Source: Marispirochaeta sp963667435 (lineage in GTDB: Bacteria; Spirochaetota; Spirochaetia; JC444; Marispirochaetaceae). Taken from it: a DNA stretch of 64,000 nt. Where the stretch lies: contig OY763414.1 in NCBI GenBank assembly GCA_963667435.1, positions 3,658,001 through 3,722,000 on the forward strand, given 5' to 3'. Positions 50,315-59,566 of this stretch are shown here, piece after piece. A program made the translations under genes and the position numbers. The notes under the pieces are model-generated. The model worked only from the letters and a program-made list of their open reading frames with translations, was not told the origin of the DNA and searched no databases. Numbering within the stretch: position 1 is the stretch's first letter; each line of letters starts with the position of its first letter.

Positions 50315-51304
50315 ATGATAGATAAAACTGTTGAAGCACCAACAATCCTTGTTCCCTATATCCCTGCTCCTGCGGACTGCGGTTGTCAGGATGTATTCTT
50401 CTATCTTCGTCCGGAGACAAACGGGATTCAGGTTGAAAGCCGCATTATGCGGGTGATCCAGCAGGATGATCGTTACCGGGATTCCATAGAGCTTGCCTAT
50501 CTGGCAAATCTGCCGGGGTCTTTTATTCTTGAAAACAGAATTGTCCGCCGACATTATCATATCAAAATTCATTTTGCCAGGAAGGGAGTCGACGCTTTTA
50601 CGGAGTATATGAAAAAAGCCTTCCGGGATTTTACCGGCATTAATTCGGATTCTGTTGAGATTCTCGGAGCTTTCGATGCCTGTGATGCCCTTGGTTTAAG
50701 CGGAGAGGAGCTGTTTCATACCTGGGTTCCTGTCGAAGATATGCTAACTGTCTGCGGCCAGAGTATCAAGAAGGTCCAGGGTACCTGGGTGGTTAATTAT
50801 GATATTCCCGCAATTCTGCAAAGTAATAACATGGACACGGATATTGCAGTGATGATCTTTAGAACTCCTCTCGGATACAGTGATATTCACCAGATGGTGG
50901 AGAGCATAGGGCGTGAACTTCATCATTCCGATCTTCTGAAGAAAGAGGTCCCCCTGGCACGCGCTTTTCATTACTCCAAAGGCCCCTTTGAACAGATTCT
51001 GGATGCTGAAGGATATCTCTACAGGGAAAACGGTGAGAGCTGGGGGATTGAAAGCTCTCGTTTCTGCTCTTATCTCACGGAGATTAAGGGATTCAGCTTT
51101 GAGGAAGTGGCCGGTGCCCTGAACCATTCAATCTTCGGCTTTCATCATTCCACTCCCGGGGGAGACGGGTACCGCGAGGAGGATATTTTTCTCTATACTC
51201 GGGGAGATTCTTATCCTGAAGCTGCGGAGAAATTAAGCAGAACGGCAGCTCAATACTGTGTTTTTGGCGGTGATGAAGAGGAAAATATTGTAAAATATCT
51301 CTAA
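50315..51304 (+). CDS. Hypothetical protein of unknown function
   Basis: 329 aa from ATG 50315 (GGAG 6 nt upstream). Not recognised. Soluble, no signal or membrane segments, no clear catalytic motif. Notable stretches: CGCQDVFFYLRPETNGIQVE near residue 22, HYHIKIHFARKGVDAFTEYM, EELFHTWVPVEDMLTVCGQS, and late FGFHHSTPGGDG. It follows pfkA after 50 nt but has its own promoter. The spacing of pfkA and this gene may be conserved in spirochaetes; not checked. Confidence 0.8.
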   Translation: MIDKTVEAPTILVPYIPAPADCGCQDVFFYLRPETNGIQVESRIMRVIQQDDRYRDSIELAYLANLPGSFILENRIVRRHYHIKIHFARKGVDAFTEYMKKAFRDFTGINSDSVEILGAFDACDALGLSGEELFHTWVPVEDMLTVCGQSIKKVQGTWVVNYDIPAILQSNNMDTDIAVMIFRTPLGYSDIHQMVESIGRELHHSDLLKKEVPLARAFHYSKGPFEQILDAEGYLYRENGESWGIESSRFCSYLTEIKGFSFEEVAGALNHSIFGFHHSTPGGDGYREEDIFLYTRGDSYPEAAEKLSRTAAQYCVFGGDEEENIVKYL

Positions 51305-51388
51305 AATGAACCAAATGTTAAAAAAATCGTTTTAATGGATAAAAAATTACTGTAACCTCTGGATTCTTCTGATGTTTTTTATTATAGT

Positions 51389-51498
51389 TAGGTCATAATC
51401 TTTCCGGGTGTCAGAGGAATCTGAAATAGTTCTTTTGACTATGCCCGACCTTTTATTTCCCCCCAGGGTTTTACCTCCTTTCCCTGGGGGTTTTTTTT
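51389..51498 (+). ncRNA. Predicted small RNA with three-way junction and terminator
   Basis: Between the 50315 gene and sbcD. Stems: CGGG (51405-51408) with CCCG (51444-51447), extended after a bulge by GGT (51391-51393) with ACC (51448-51450); TCAGA-GGAA-TCTGA (51411-51424); ATAGT/ACTAT (51426-51430, 51438-51442). These make a three-way junction. A strong terminator follows: CCCCCAGGG (51460-51468) with CCCTGGGGG (51482-51490) and eight T. A -10-like TATAGT lies near 51383-51388. No coding frame is needed to explain it, and it does not match a family I know. Confidence 0.55.
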
Positions 51499-51504
51499 GC
51501 CTTC

Positions 51505-51533
51505 TTGTTCGATGTATCCATCTTCTCTACAAT
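51505..51533 (+). promoter_or_regulatory. Promoter of sbcD-sbcC
   Basis: TTGTTC at 51505-51510, 17-nt spacer, TACAAT at 51528-51533, beginning just after the T run of the small-RNA terminator. It shows that sbcD has its own start, so the upstream hairpins are not merely its leader. Confidence 0.65.
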
Positions 51534-51560
51534 AGCTCTATCTTGACCTTGGAGAATTGC

Positions 51561-52772
51561 GTGATTCGTCTGCTGCACACTTCTGATCTGCATTTGGGGC
51601 ACCGGCTGCTTGAGCGAAGCCGGATTGAGGAGCAGAAACTTTTTCTGGAATGGCTGGTCCGGCTTATTCGGGAAGAGGCAATAGATCTCCTGATTATTGC
51701 AGGTGATATCTTCGATACAGGTACTCCTCCCAATGCGGCAATTGAGCTTTATTATGATTTTTTACACCTGGTATCTCCCTCTTTAAGCCTCGGGACTGTG
51801 ATTGTAGGGGGAAACCACGATTCACCCGCTATGCTCAATGCTCCGGGAAGTCTTTTAAAAGCCTTTAATGTACATGTGACCGGTGGAGCTGCCGCACCGG
51901 CGCATGAGCTTATTATTCTGAATGATCCCGCGGGAACCCCTGCGGTATGTATTGGTGCAGTGCCCTTTCTACGCGAACGCGATGTGCGGATCCCCAGACC
52001 GGGGGAGAGTTTTGAAGACCGGGACCGCAGTATGGTGGAGGGGATTCGGGATCACTACATACAGGTTGCTCAAGCCGGAGTCCCGGCGGGTCTCCCTTTT
52101 ATTGTAACCGGACATCTTTTCGCCGGTGGTGAACGAAGCGACGGTGAACGCGATCTGTATCTCGGCAGTCTCGGGCAGGTGGGTGTCTCTGTTTTTCCCG
52201 GTAATGCGGACTATTACGCTCTGGGGCATCTGCACCGGGCGCAGAAGGTTGCCGGAAAGGAAGAGATAAGATACTCAGGCTCACCTCTTGCTCTGGACTT
52301 CGGTGATGACTCGGTAAAGAGTGTTGTTGTTGCAGAAATGGATGATTCCGGGCTGGATGCTGTTCGGGAAATTCCCGTACCTGCATTCCGTCGGCTTGTG
52401 AGTCTGAAGGGAGCATTACCTGAAATCCTCTGGAAGTTGAATGATTTAACCGCCGGTTCCGGAGCTCTGACACCCTGGGTGGACATTCAGGTGGAAGATT
52501 CTCTACCGGATGCGCAGGAGCGGATTGAGGAGGCTGCGGCTAATCTTGCACTTGAAGTTCTCCGGGTTCGCTACGGTACTACCGGTACAGACGCTGAAGA
52601 TCCCTGGGGGGAGGGTGAACAGCTTGAAGAGCTTTCACCCCTGGAGGTGTTTCGACGCTGCTGTGAGTCACAGGGTGTTGATACGGATGACGCTCTTGAG
52701 GGGGCATACGGGGAGCTGCTGTTGCAGGCTGAAAGGAATATCGCAGAGAACAGAATCCTGGAGGACATATGA
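51561..52772 (+). CDS. sbcD: Exonuclease SbcD
   Basis: 403 aa from GTG 51561, with GGAG 7 nt ahead; an earlier start would put the promoter inside the gene. Mre11-type nuclease subunit: HTSDLHLGHRL at the start, AGDIFDTGTPPN near 50, GGNHDSPAML near 84, GHLFAGGE and ALGHLHRAQ. It cleaves hairpins and protein-blocked DNA ends. Its stop overlaps the sbcC start by 4 nt (ATGA), so the pair is coupled. Confidence 0.96.
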   Translation: MIRLLHTSDLHLGHRLLERSRIEEQKLFLEWLVRLIREEAIDLLIIAGDIFDTGTPPNAAIELYYDFLHLVSPSLSLGTVIVGGNHDSPAMLNAPGSLLKAFNVHVTGGAAAPAHELIILNDPAGTPAVCIGAVPFLRERDVRIPRPGESFEDRDRSMVEGIRDHYIQVAQAGVPAGLPFIVTGHLFAGGERSDGERDLYLGSLGQVGVSVFPGNADYYALGHLHRAQKVAGKEEIRYSGSPLALDFGDDSVKSVVVAEMDDSGLDAVREIPVPAFRRLVSLKGALPEILWKLNDLTAGSGALTPWVDIQVEDSLPDAQERIEEAAANLALEVLRVRYGTTGTDAEDPWGEGEQLEELSPLEVFRRCCESQGVDTDDALEGAYGELLLQAERNIAENRILEDI

Positions 52773-55700
52773 AAATCCTTCGTCTGGCTTTCTGCAATCT
52801 GAACTCCCTCCGTGGAGAGTTTTCCGTAGATTTTACAGGGTATCCCTTTGAATCCGCCGGTCTGTTTGCGGTTACCGGACCTACTGGAGCAGGGAAATCA
52901 ACGGTTTTTGATGCAGTTTCCCTTGCGCTGTATGGTGAAACTCCCAGGCTGCGCAAACGCAGCAGCAGCGGAGAAGGAATATATGAGATAGTTTCCCGGC
53001 ATACCGCTGAAGCCTGGGCGGAGGTGGAGTTTCAGGTGCCTTCGGGCAACTACCGGTCACGCTGGGAAACTCATCGGGCACGGGGAAGTGTCAAAGGTGC
53101 TTTTCAGCAGCCGCGGATGCGTTTGCAGCGGACTGCTTCCGGGCTGAAAGATACGGACGAACTGCTGGAAGAAAAGCTCAGCGAAGTACCTTCCAGAGTT
53201 ACAGATCTTACCGGTCTCGATTTTACCCGTTTTACCCGTTCCATGCTTCTGGCCCAGGGGGCATTTTCCGCTTTTCTTGAGGCCTCTCCTTCGGAGCGGG
53301 CGGAATTGCTTGAAAAGATGACCGGATCCTTTATCTATTCCGAGGTTTCCAGGCTCGCGTATGAGCGGGCCAGAGAAGAGGAACAGAAAGAGGCAGAACT
53401 GAAGAAGCGGCTGGAAGATCTTCCAGTTCTTGATGAAGATGCCCATCGGCTGCTGGAGTTTTCTCTGGGTGAGATCCGAAACCGGAGGAAGGAGTCTCTG
53501 GCGGATCGGGATCTGCTGATTACCTCGCTGGAGAAATCCCGACGCAGGAATTTCTTAACCTCTGAACAGGGAAAACTCACTGTTCAGCTTGATTCCCTGG
53601 ATGGTCGCCGGGAGGAAATGACTGCCCTGCGTAAAGCTCTTGAATTGCACGACAAAGTTCTTCCCCATCGGGGAGATTTGCAGAATCTTGAACGATTGGT
53701 GCAGCAGGAGTCGGCGCACTCGGAGCGGATTGAGCTGCTCGAGGAGCAAACCGGGAAAGCCGATGCAGAGGCACAGGTGCTGCTTGGTCAGATGGAGAAC
53801 GCCGCAGCAGATATCGGGATTAAGAAGGAGTCCCTCAAGGAGCTGCTGCGGATACAGCAGCAGGCGGAGAAAATCGCAATCACTATTTCCGGGTTTGATA
53901 CCCGTATTGCGGATGAGGATAGACGTCAGCGGGATATCCGGGAAAGACTCCTTAAAAGAAAAGAGGAAGTTGAAGCCGGCCGTTCCCGCATAGCAGATAT
54001 CAGTGAAGAGCTTAAAGGTCATGAAGTTCTGGTTTCAAGCCGGGCATTCGCTGATCTCCATGATGAAATCGGTCTTATACGAATTCGTCTCAAAGAAAAG
54101 AGCGAGGCAGAGGAATCTCTGGGCTCTCTCGATGAGGACTTGCGTGAGTGCAGACTTCGACTGGCGGATCTTGAGGATGAGAGCGGTGAAGGGCATGGCG
54201 ACACCGGCGGGGAAGAAGAGCTTCTGCGGTGCCGCAGTCAGTTTGAGGAGATAGATACCCGCATCGGTCTGTTGCCTGAAAGAAAGCTGTTGTCAGAAGA
54301 GAGGAAAAGCCTTGAGAAAAAGCTGTCCACAGCACAATTCATTGAGGAGCAGAGAAATGAACGTAAGTCTCTGGAGACTGAAATAGCTGCCATCGGCGAT
54401 GATCTCTCACTGGTTGATGCTGAATTTACAACCCGACAGAAGCATGCCGAAGGGCTCAAGAATCGTCTTGATGCCCGGCGGAGCAACGCATTAGCCTCTG
54501 CTGCAGCGGTTCTAAGAGGCGCTCTGCGTAAAGGCCGTCCCTGTCCTGTCTGCGGAGCTAAGGATCACCCGTCCACTGATCAGGGGGAGCTCTTTGATTC
54601 TCCTGAAGGTCTGGTACAGGAGGATGACGGTGTTGAGGAGGAGTACCGGCAGTCGCTGATTCTGCTTGCGGAATCCGGAGAAGGGAGAAAGCATCTTCAT
54701 AAATCTATCGCTGAAAAGGAAGAGCTTCTCCGATCCCTCAAAGGTAATCATGAGGATAGTGATACATATAGTGATATTTCCGGGATCGAAAAAGAGATCA
54801 GCAGTCTGGAAAATCAACAGGAGCTGCTGGACAACCTGGAATCAAAGCGAACTGATCTTTTTCACCGTCTAAGCGACCTGACCGAATCCGCCCGGGTTCG
54901 CAGCAGTGAACTGCAGAAGCGGCAGCATGATGCTGTTGTCTGCAGGCAGCGGCTGGAACGTCTGGAGCAGGAACGGGGCAGGCTCCTTGATACTGTTGTC
55001 CTGGCGGATGGTTTTCTTGAAAAGATCCTCGTTCCGGCAGGGCTTGAGCCCTCAGCTGATAATATAGAAGCACTGATTGAGGATTCCCTCAGGAGATTCC
55101 GCACGGCTGTTGAGTCTCATCGCACTCTTAGTGGTGAAATCCGGTCAATAGAAGAGCGAACAGCTCTTTTTGAGAAGGAGATTTCCTCTGTACAGGCGGA
55201 GGTAGAAGCCGGTGACGCTGTATTGGATAAAATCACTTCTGAAAGAGGTGAGCAGACTGCACGTCTATGGGAGCTTACCGGCGGAGGAGACCCGGATGAA
55301 ATGGTCAGGAAGGGAGAGCTGGATCTCAGCACTGCCGAAGCTGCGGAATCGGCTGTGAAACAGAAGCTTGCAGCTGTGAGAGAAGAGTCTGCCAGGCTTC
55401 AGGGGCTCTGCGCTGCAGCTGAAGAAAACCGGAAACAGATTATAATTGATAAAGATAATATGGAATCTTTCCTGCTGGAAACTGCCCGTTCTCTGGGTTT
55501 CAATTCACTCCCGGCGTTTTCCGCGGCACTTCTGGATAACTATATCAGTCGCAAACAGGAGCTTGAAGGTTTTGAATCCCGCCGTAACGATCTCATACGT
55601 GAAATTCGCACTATAGACACGGAACTGAACTCTCTTCAGGATGTTTCAAATGATCTCTCCCGTCTGGAAGCGGAGCTGGCATCCCTGGACGAACACCTTG

Positions 55701-56329
55701 ATCAGCTTCAGCAGGAGCAGTTTTCCATGATGCAGCAGCTGGACAGGGAGCGGGAGCATCGCAAGCTTAGGGACTCTCTGGAAATACAGCTGACTGATCA
55801 GTCCCGGGAGTTCGTTCTGTGGTGGCGCCTCCGTCAGGTGATAGGTTCCGCCAGGGGTGATGTATTCCGCAGATTCGCCCAGGGGCTTACGCTGGATTTT
55901 CTTATCCGTCTTGCCAACGGCCATCTGAACCGTTTCTCCGGCCGTTACCGTCTGCAGCGACAGCAGGGGGATGAACTTTCCCTGGAAATCAGCGACACCT
56001 GGCAGGCTGATACCGTTCGTCCCGTGGCAACTTTGTCCGGGGGAGAAACCTTCCTGGTCAGTCTTTCCCTGGCGCTGGGGCTCTCTGAGCTTGCGGGCAG
56101 AAAAACCCGCATCGATTCACTTTTCCTGGATGAAGGCTTCGGGACACTGGATGCTGAAACTCTGGAAACTGTACTTGCCGCATTGGACACCCTCCAATCG
56201 GGAGGGAAGCTCATCGGTGTTATTTCTCATGTGGAGGTTTTAAAGGAGCGGATTCCGGTACAGATAAGGATTTCCAGGAAGGGGGCTGGTTCCAGTACCA
56301 TCAAAGTGGTACCGGAACCTGTAGCCTGA
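52769..56329 (+). CDS. sbcC: Exonuclease SbcC, ATPase subunit
   Basis: 1186 aa, Rad50-type. Walker A GPTGAGKSTVFDAV near residues 35-48, long coiled coils either side of a zinc hook CPVCG near 591, signature TLSGGETFLVSLSLALG near 1089, Walker B LFLDEGFGTLD near 1118. It binds SbcD to make the hairpin-cutting complex. Complete, with no break. It converges on gcvPB with only 4 nt between stops. Confidence 0.97.
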   Translation: MKILRLAFCNLNSLRGEFSVDFTGYPFESAGLFAVTGPTGAGKSTVFDAVSLALYGETPRLRKRSSSGEGIYEIVSRHTAEAWAEVEFQVPSGNYRSRWETHRARGSVKGAFQQPRMRLQRTASGLKDTDELLEEKLSEVPSRVTDLTGLDFTRFTRSMLLAQGAFSAFLEASPSERAELLEKMTGSFIYSEVSRLAYERAREEEQKEAELKKRLEDLPVLDEDAHRLLEFSLGEIRNRRKESLADRDLLITSLEKSRRRNFLTSEQGKLTVQLDSLDGRREEMTALRKALELHDKVLPHRGDLQNLERLVQQESAHSERIELLEEQTGKADAEAQVLLGQMENAAADIGIKKESLKELLRIQQQAEKIAITISGFDTRIADEDRRQRDIRERLLKRKEEVEAGRSRIADISEELKGHEVLVSSRAFADLHDEIGLIRIRLKEKSEAEESLGSLDEDLRECRLRLADLEDESGEGHGDTGGEEELLRCRSQFEEIDTRIGLLPERKLLSEERKSLEKKLSTAQFIEEQRNERKSLETEIAAIGDDLSLVDAEFTTRQKHAEGLKNRLDARRSNALASAAAVLRGALRKGRPCPVCGAKDHPSTDQGELFDSPEGLVQEDDGVEEEYRQSLILLAESGEGRKHLHKSIAEKEELLRSLKGNHEDSDTYSDISGIEKEISSLENQQELLDNLESKRTDLFHRLSDLTESARVRSSELQKRQHDAVVCRQRLERLEQERGRLLDTVVLADGFLEKILVPAGLEPSADNIEALIEDSLRRFRTAVESHRTLSGEIRSIEERTALFEKEISSVQAEVEAGDAVLDKITSERGEQTARLWELTGGGDPDEMVRKGELDLSTAEAAESAVKQKLAAVREESARLQGLCAAAEENRKQIIIDKDNMESFLLETARSLGFNSLPAFSAALLDNYISRKQELEGFESRRNDLIREIRTIDTELNSLQDVSNDLSRLEAELASLDEHLDQLQQEQFSMMQQLDREREHRKLRDSLEIQLTDQSREFVLWWRLRQVIGSARGDVFRRFAQGLTLDFLIRLANGHLNRFSGRYRLQRQQGDELSLEISDTWQADTVRPVATLSGGETFLVSLSLALGLSELAGRKTRIDSLFLDEGFGTLDAETLETVLAALDTLQSGGKLIGVISHVEVLKERIPVQIRISRKGAGSSTIKVVPEPVA

Positions 56330-56333
56330 GCAG

Positions 56334-57791
56334 TTATTTCCAGCAGACCCGGGGGTTACGGGCAGCCAGTACTTCATCAAGCCTGCCCACCGGTGTGCTC
56401 ACCGGAGCAGCTCTGAGGAACTCCGGATCTTCCATCCCTTTCTTCGCAAGCTCGATAACGGTTGATATAAAGTGATCCAGGGTCTCCCTGTTTTCCGTTT
56501 CTGTGGGTTCAATCATTAGAGCTTCATGCACAATGAGAGGAAAATAGACCGTGGGTGGATGAATCCCTTTGTCGATGAGTCCCTTGGCAATATCCGTGGC
56601 GGTAACGCCGTAATGTTCCTTGAGCTTCCGTGCGGAGGCTACAAATTCATGCTTGCACAGACTGTTATAGGGAATATCAAGCGCTTTCTCCAGACCTTTT
56701 CTACAGTAGTTTGCATTCAGTACTGCTAACTGTGATGCCAGAGCAAGTCCGTCTCTTCCCATGGTATGGATATAGGCGGCGGCCCGTACTATTACACCCG
56801 TATTGCCGTAGAACCCTGCTACTCTTCCCATGCTCTCCCTATTACCTTCGGAAAGCAAATAGGAGTGGTCATCTGTGCATACAATATCCGGTCCGGGGAG
56901 AAAGGACTTTAGTCTGCTGCTCACCAGGACCGGTCCGGCACCGGGTCCTCCGCCTCCATGGGGGGTTGAAAATGTTTTGTGCAGGTTCAGGTGAACCACA
57001 TCAAATCCCATGTCACCCGGGCGGCAGCGGCCCATGATTGCATTCAGGTTGGCTCCGTCGTAGTAGAGAAGTCCTCCCGCGGCATGTATTTTCGCAGCAA
57101 TTTTATCAATCTCCTGTTCAAACAGCCCGAGAGTATTGGGGTTTGTAAGCATAATACCCGCCAGATTATCGTTGAGATGCTCTTCCAGCGCCTCCAGGGA
57201 GACCAATCCCCTTTCATCGGAGGGTATTTCAACCACGTCGAATCCGGCTATATGCGCGGATGCGGGGTTGGTTCCGTGAGATGAGTCGGGCACAAGAATC
57301 TTCCTGCGCTCTTTTCCACCATTTGCATTGAAGTAGCTTCTGAAGAGCTTCATTCCGGTGTATTCCCCCTGTGCCCCGGCGAAGGGCTGCAGGGTTCCCC
57401 AGGACATGCCGGTTATTTCACAAAGGTCTGTCAGCAGGTGGTGCATCAGCTCAAGTGTTCCCTGGGCTGCCTGCACAGGAACATAAGGGTGCAGAGCGGT
57501 GAATCCTGTGAGAGCGGCAATATCCTCGTTTACCTTGGGGTTGTATTTCATTGTGCAGGAGCCGAGGGGGTAAAAGCCCAGATCGACGCCGAAATTCCTG
57601 CGGGAAAGGCCGGTGAAGTGGCGAACCACATCAACTTCGGAGAGTTCCGGCAATTCCGCGGGGTTCTCTCGCAAAAGTGCTGCAGGAATCAGCTCTTCCG
57701 CAGTCTTTACCGGTATATCCGTATCCGGAAGCCGGTATCCCCGGCGACCACTGCGACTGCGCTCAAAAATCATGGGGAATTCACTTCTCAT
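56334..57791 (-). CDS. gcvPB: Glycine dehydrogenase (decarboxylating) subunit 2
   Basis: 485 aa. The beta half of a two-part P-protein: PLP Lys in NLHKTFSTPHGGGGPGAG near residue 275. PLP-binding folds and DSSHGTNPASAH are also present. With subunit 1 it decarboxylates glycine and moves the aminomethyl group to lipoyl-GcvH. Its ATG overlaps the gcvPA stop by 4 nt. It is the last gene of the operon. Confidence 0.96.
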   Translation of the reverse strand: MRSEFPMIFERSRSGRRGYRLPDTDIPVKTAEELIPAALLRENPAELPELSEVDVVRHFTGLSRRNFGVDLGFYPLGSCTMKYNPKVNEDIAALTGFTALHPYVPVQAAQGTLELMHHLLTDLCEITGMSWGTLQPFAGAQGEYTGMKLFRSYFNANGGKERRKILVPDSSHGTNPASAHIAGFDVVEIPSDERGLVSLEALEEHLNDNLAGIMLTNPNTLGLFEQEIDKIAAKIHAAGGLLYYDGANLNAIMGRCRPGDMGFDVVHLNLHKTFSTPHGGGGPGAGPVLVSSRLKSFLPGPDIVCTDDHSYLLSEGNRESMGRVAGFYGNTGVIVRAAAYIHTMGRDGLALASQLAVLNANYCRKGLEKALDIPYNSLCKHEFVASARKLKEHYGVTATDIAKGLIDKGIHPPTVYFPLIVHEALMIEPTETENRETLDHFISTVIELAKKGMEDPEFLRAAPVSTPVGRLDEVLAARNPRVCWK

Positions 57792-59134
57792 CCCAGGACC
57801 TCCTTCAGTGCATCGGCAAGTCTGTCAATCTCTTCTCTGGTCCGCTTTTCCGTAACCGCTATAATAAGACGCTTGGGATCTCCCTGCGGATGAAGTCTTG
57901 TTTCGGGAACGCCGGCGAAGAAGCCTGCTTCGACCAGGTTGTCCACTGTCTCTGCCGCATTGTTTGTCAGGTTCAAGGTGAATTCATTGAAGAATTCCCC
58001 GGGAAAAGCAGCTTCAACACACGGATGAGCCGTAAGCTTTTCAAAGGCGTAGCGGGCGTTGTTCAAATTGCGCAGGGATGTTTCCCGGAACCCCTCTCTG
58101 CCCAGCAGACTCAGATGTACTGTTGAAGATAGAGCTGCCAGCGCCTGATTGGAGCAGATGTTGGAGGTTGCCCTCTGGCGCTTGATATGCTGTTCCCGGG
58201 CCTGCAGGGTAAGCACAAATCCGCGGTTCTCATCAACATCACAGGTCAGCCCGGAAATTCTACCCGGCATTTTGCGTATCAGCTTCTCCTCGGCAGCAAT
58301 ATACCCTGCTGTGGGGCCCCCGTAGTTCTGGGGCAGCCCCAGGGGCTGGCAGTCTCCCACCGCGATATCGGCTCCCCATTCTCCCGGAGACCGACAGACT
58401 CCAAGACTTAAGGGGGTTGCGGAGATAATCAGAATGGAGCCGTTTGCATTTATCTGTTCGTCCAGGCCGGTCAGATCCTCGAGAATGCCGTACATATTGG
58501 GGGTCTGAATCAGAACACCCGCTACTGACCCGTCCAGACTCTCTGAGAGTTCCTGTCGGGACGTTGCTCCGTCTTTCTGCCCGAGAATACGAATATGTAT
58601 ACCCAGATCAGCATAATAGGTTTTCATTACATCGATAGTGGCGGGATGAACAGTGGAAGATACCAGTATGGTATCGCCTTTTTTGACGCTGTTCAGGGCC
58701 ATGGCCGCTGCTTCCGCGGCTGCAGTATGGCCGTCATAAAGCGATGCATTGGATACATCCAGACCGGTAAGGCGGCATATCATGCTTTGAAATTCGAAAA
58801 TACCCTGCAGCATCCCCTGAGACATCTCCGCCTGATACGGGGTGTAGGCTGTTGCAAACTCCGAACGTGAGGTCAGGTGCCCCACTGCCGCAGGTATAAG
58901 ATGGTCGTAGATACCGCAGCCGAGAAATGATACCGGCTCTACCCGGTTTTTACGGGCAAGGCTCTCCATTCGGCGGAATACCTCGAACTCTCCTGCCCCG
59001 GGGGGAAGGCTGAGTTCCCTTTTCAGGCGGACCGATTCAGGAATATCAGCAAAAAGATCATCCAGCGATCCGGCTCCGATGCTGATCAGCATCTCCCGGA
59101 TGTCTTCTTCCGTATGTGGCAGGTAAGGAAACAT
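57788..59134 (-). CDS. gcvPA: Glycine dehydrogenase (decarboxylating) subunit 1
   Basis: 448 aa from ATG 59134, 7 nt after the gcvH stop; GAGGAA lies at the gcvH end. The alpha half: FPYLPHTEEDIREMLISIGA start, FLGCGIYDHLIPA, TPYQAEMSQGMLQGIFEFQS and NASLYDGHTAAAEAAAMA, all typical. The frame could start further upstream, but the first part overlaps gcvH and lacks conservation. The split P-protein is common in Gram-positive bacteria, archaea and spirochaetes. Confidence 0.95.
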   Translation of the reverse strand: MFPYLPHTEEDIREMLISIGAGSLDDLFADIPESVRLKRELSLPPGAGEFEVFRRMESLARKNRVEPVSFLGCGIYDHLIPAAVGHLTSRSEFATAYTPYQAEMSQGMLQGIFEFQSMICRLTGLDVSNASLYDGHTAAAEAAAMALNSVKKGDTILVSSTVHPATIDVMKTYYADLGIHIRILGQKDGATSRQELSESLDGSVAGVLIQTPNMYGILEDLTGLDEQINANGSILIISATPLSLGVCRSPGEWGADIAVGDCQPLGLPQNYGGPTAGYIAAEEKLIRKMPGRISGLTCDVDENRGFVLTLQAREQHIKRQRATSNICSNQALAALSSTVHLSLLGREGFRETSLRNLNNARYAFEKLTAHPCVEAAFPGEFFNEFTLNLTNNAAETVDNLVEAGFFAGVPETRLHPQGDPKRLIIAVTEKRTREEIDRLADALKEVLG

Positions 59135-59141
59135 TCTTTCT

Positions 59142-59534
59142 CTATTCCTCGTTTTCAGCCAGGAACTTTTCGTATCCTGCTGCATCCAGGAGGGTATCAA
59201 CCTCAGAAGGGTTACTCATTTTAATGGCGAAAAGAAACGTGCCGTAGGGATCCTGATTGACCTTTTCAGGTGCATCTTCAAGTTCTGCATTCACTTCTGT
59301 TATGGTACCTGATACGGGCGCATAAATAGAGGAAGCAGCCTTTACGGATTCGATAGTGGTTACCTCATCTCCTTTAGATACTTCGGTTCCCGTTTCGGGA
59401 ATTTCCACATAGACAATTTCTCCGAGACTTTCCTGGGCATGATCGCTGATCCCCACCAGGGCGATGTCGCCCTTAACCTTCACCCACTCATGGCTTTCAA
59501 GATACTTGATGTCTTTCTTTATTTCTGTGCTCAT
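59142..59534 (-). CDS. gcvH: Glycine cleavage system H protein
   Basis: 130 aa. Lipoyl carrier: YLESHEWVKVKGDIALVGIS, then the lipoylation site Lys65 in IESVKAASSIYAPVSGTITE, with NQDPYGTFLFAIK later. It shuttles the aminomethyl group from the P-protein to the T-protein and is reoxidised by dihydrolipoyl dehydrogenase, not in this window. It lies between gcvT (32 nt upstream) and gcvPA (7 nt downstream). Confidence 0.97.
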   Translation of the reverse strand: MSTEIKKDIKYLESHEWVKVKGDIALVGISDHAQESLGEIVYVEIPETGTEVSKGDEVTTIESVKAASSIYAPVSGTITEVNAELEDAPEKVNQDPYGTFLFAIKMSNPSEVDTLLDAAGYEKFLAENEE

Positions 59535-59566
59535 TCTTCACTCCTTCCGCAGAATTTTTCGCCCCT

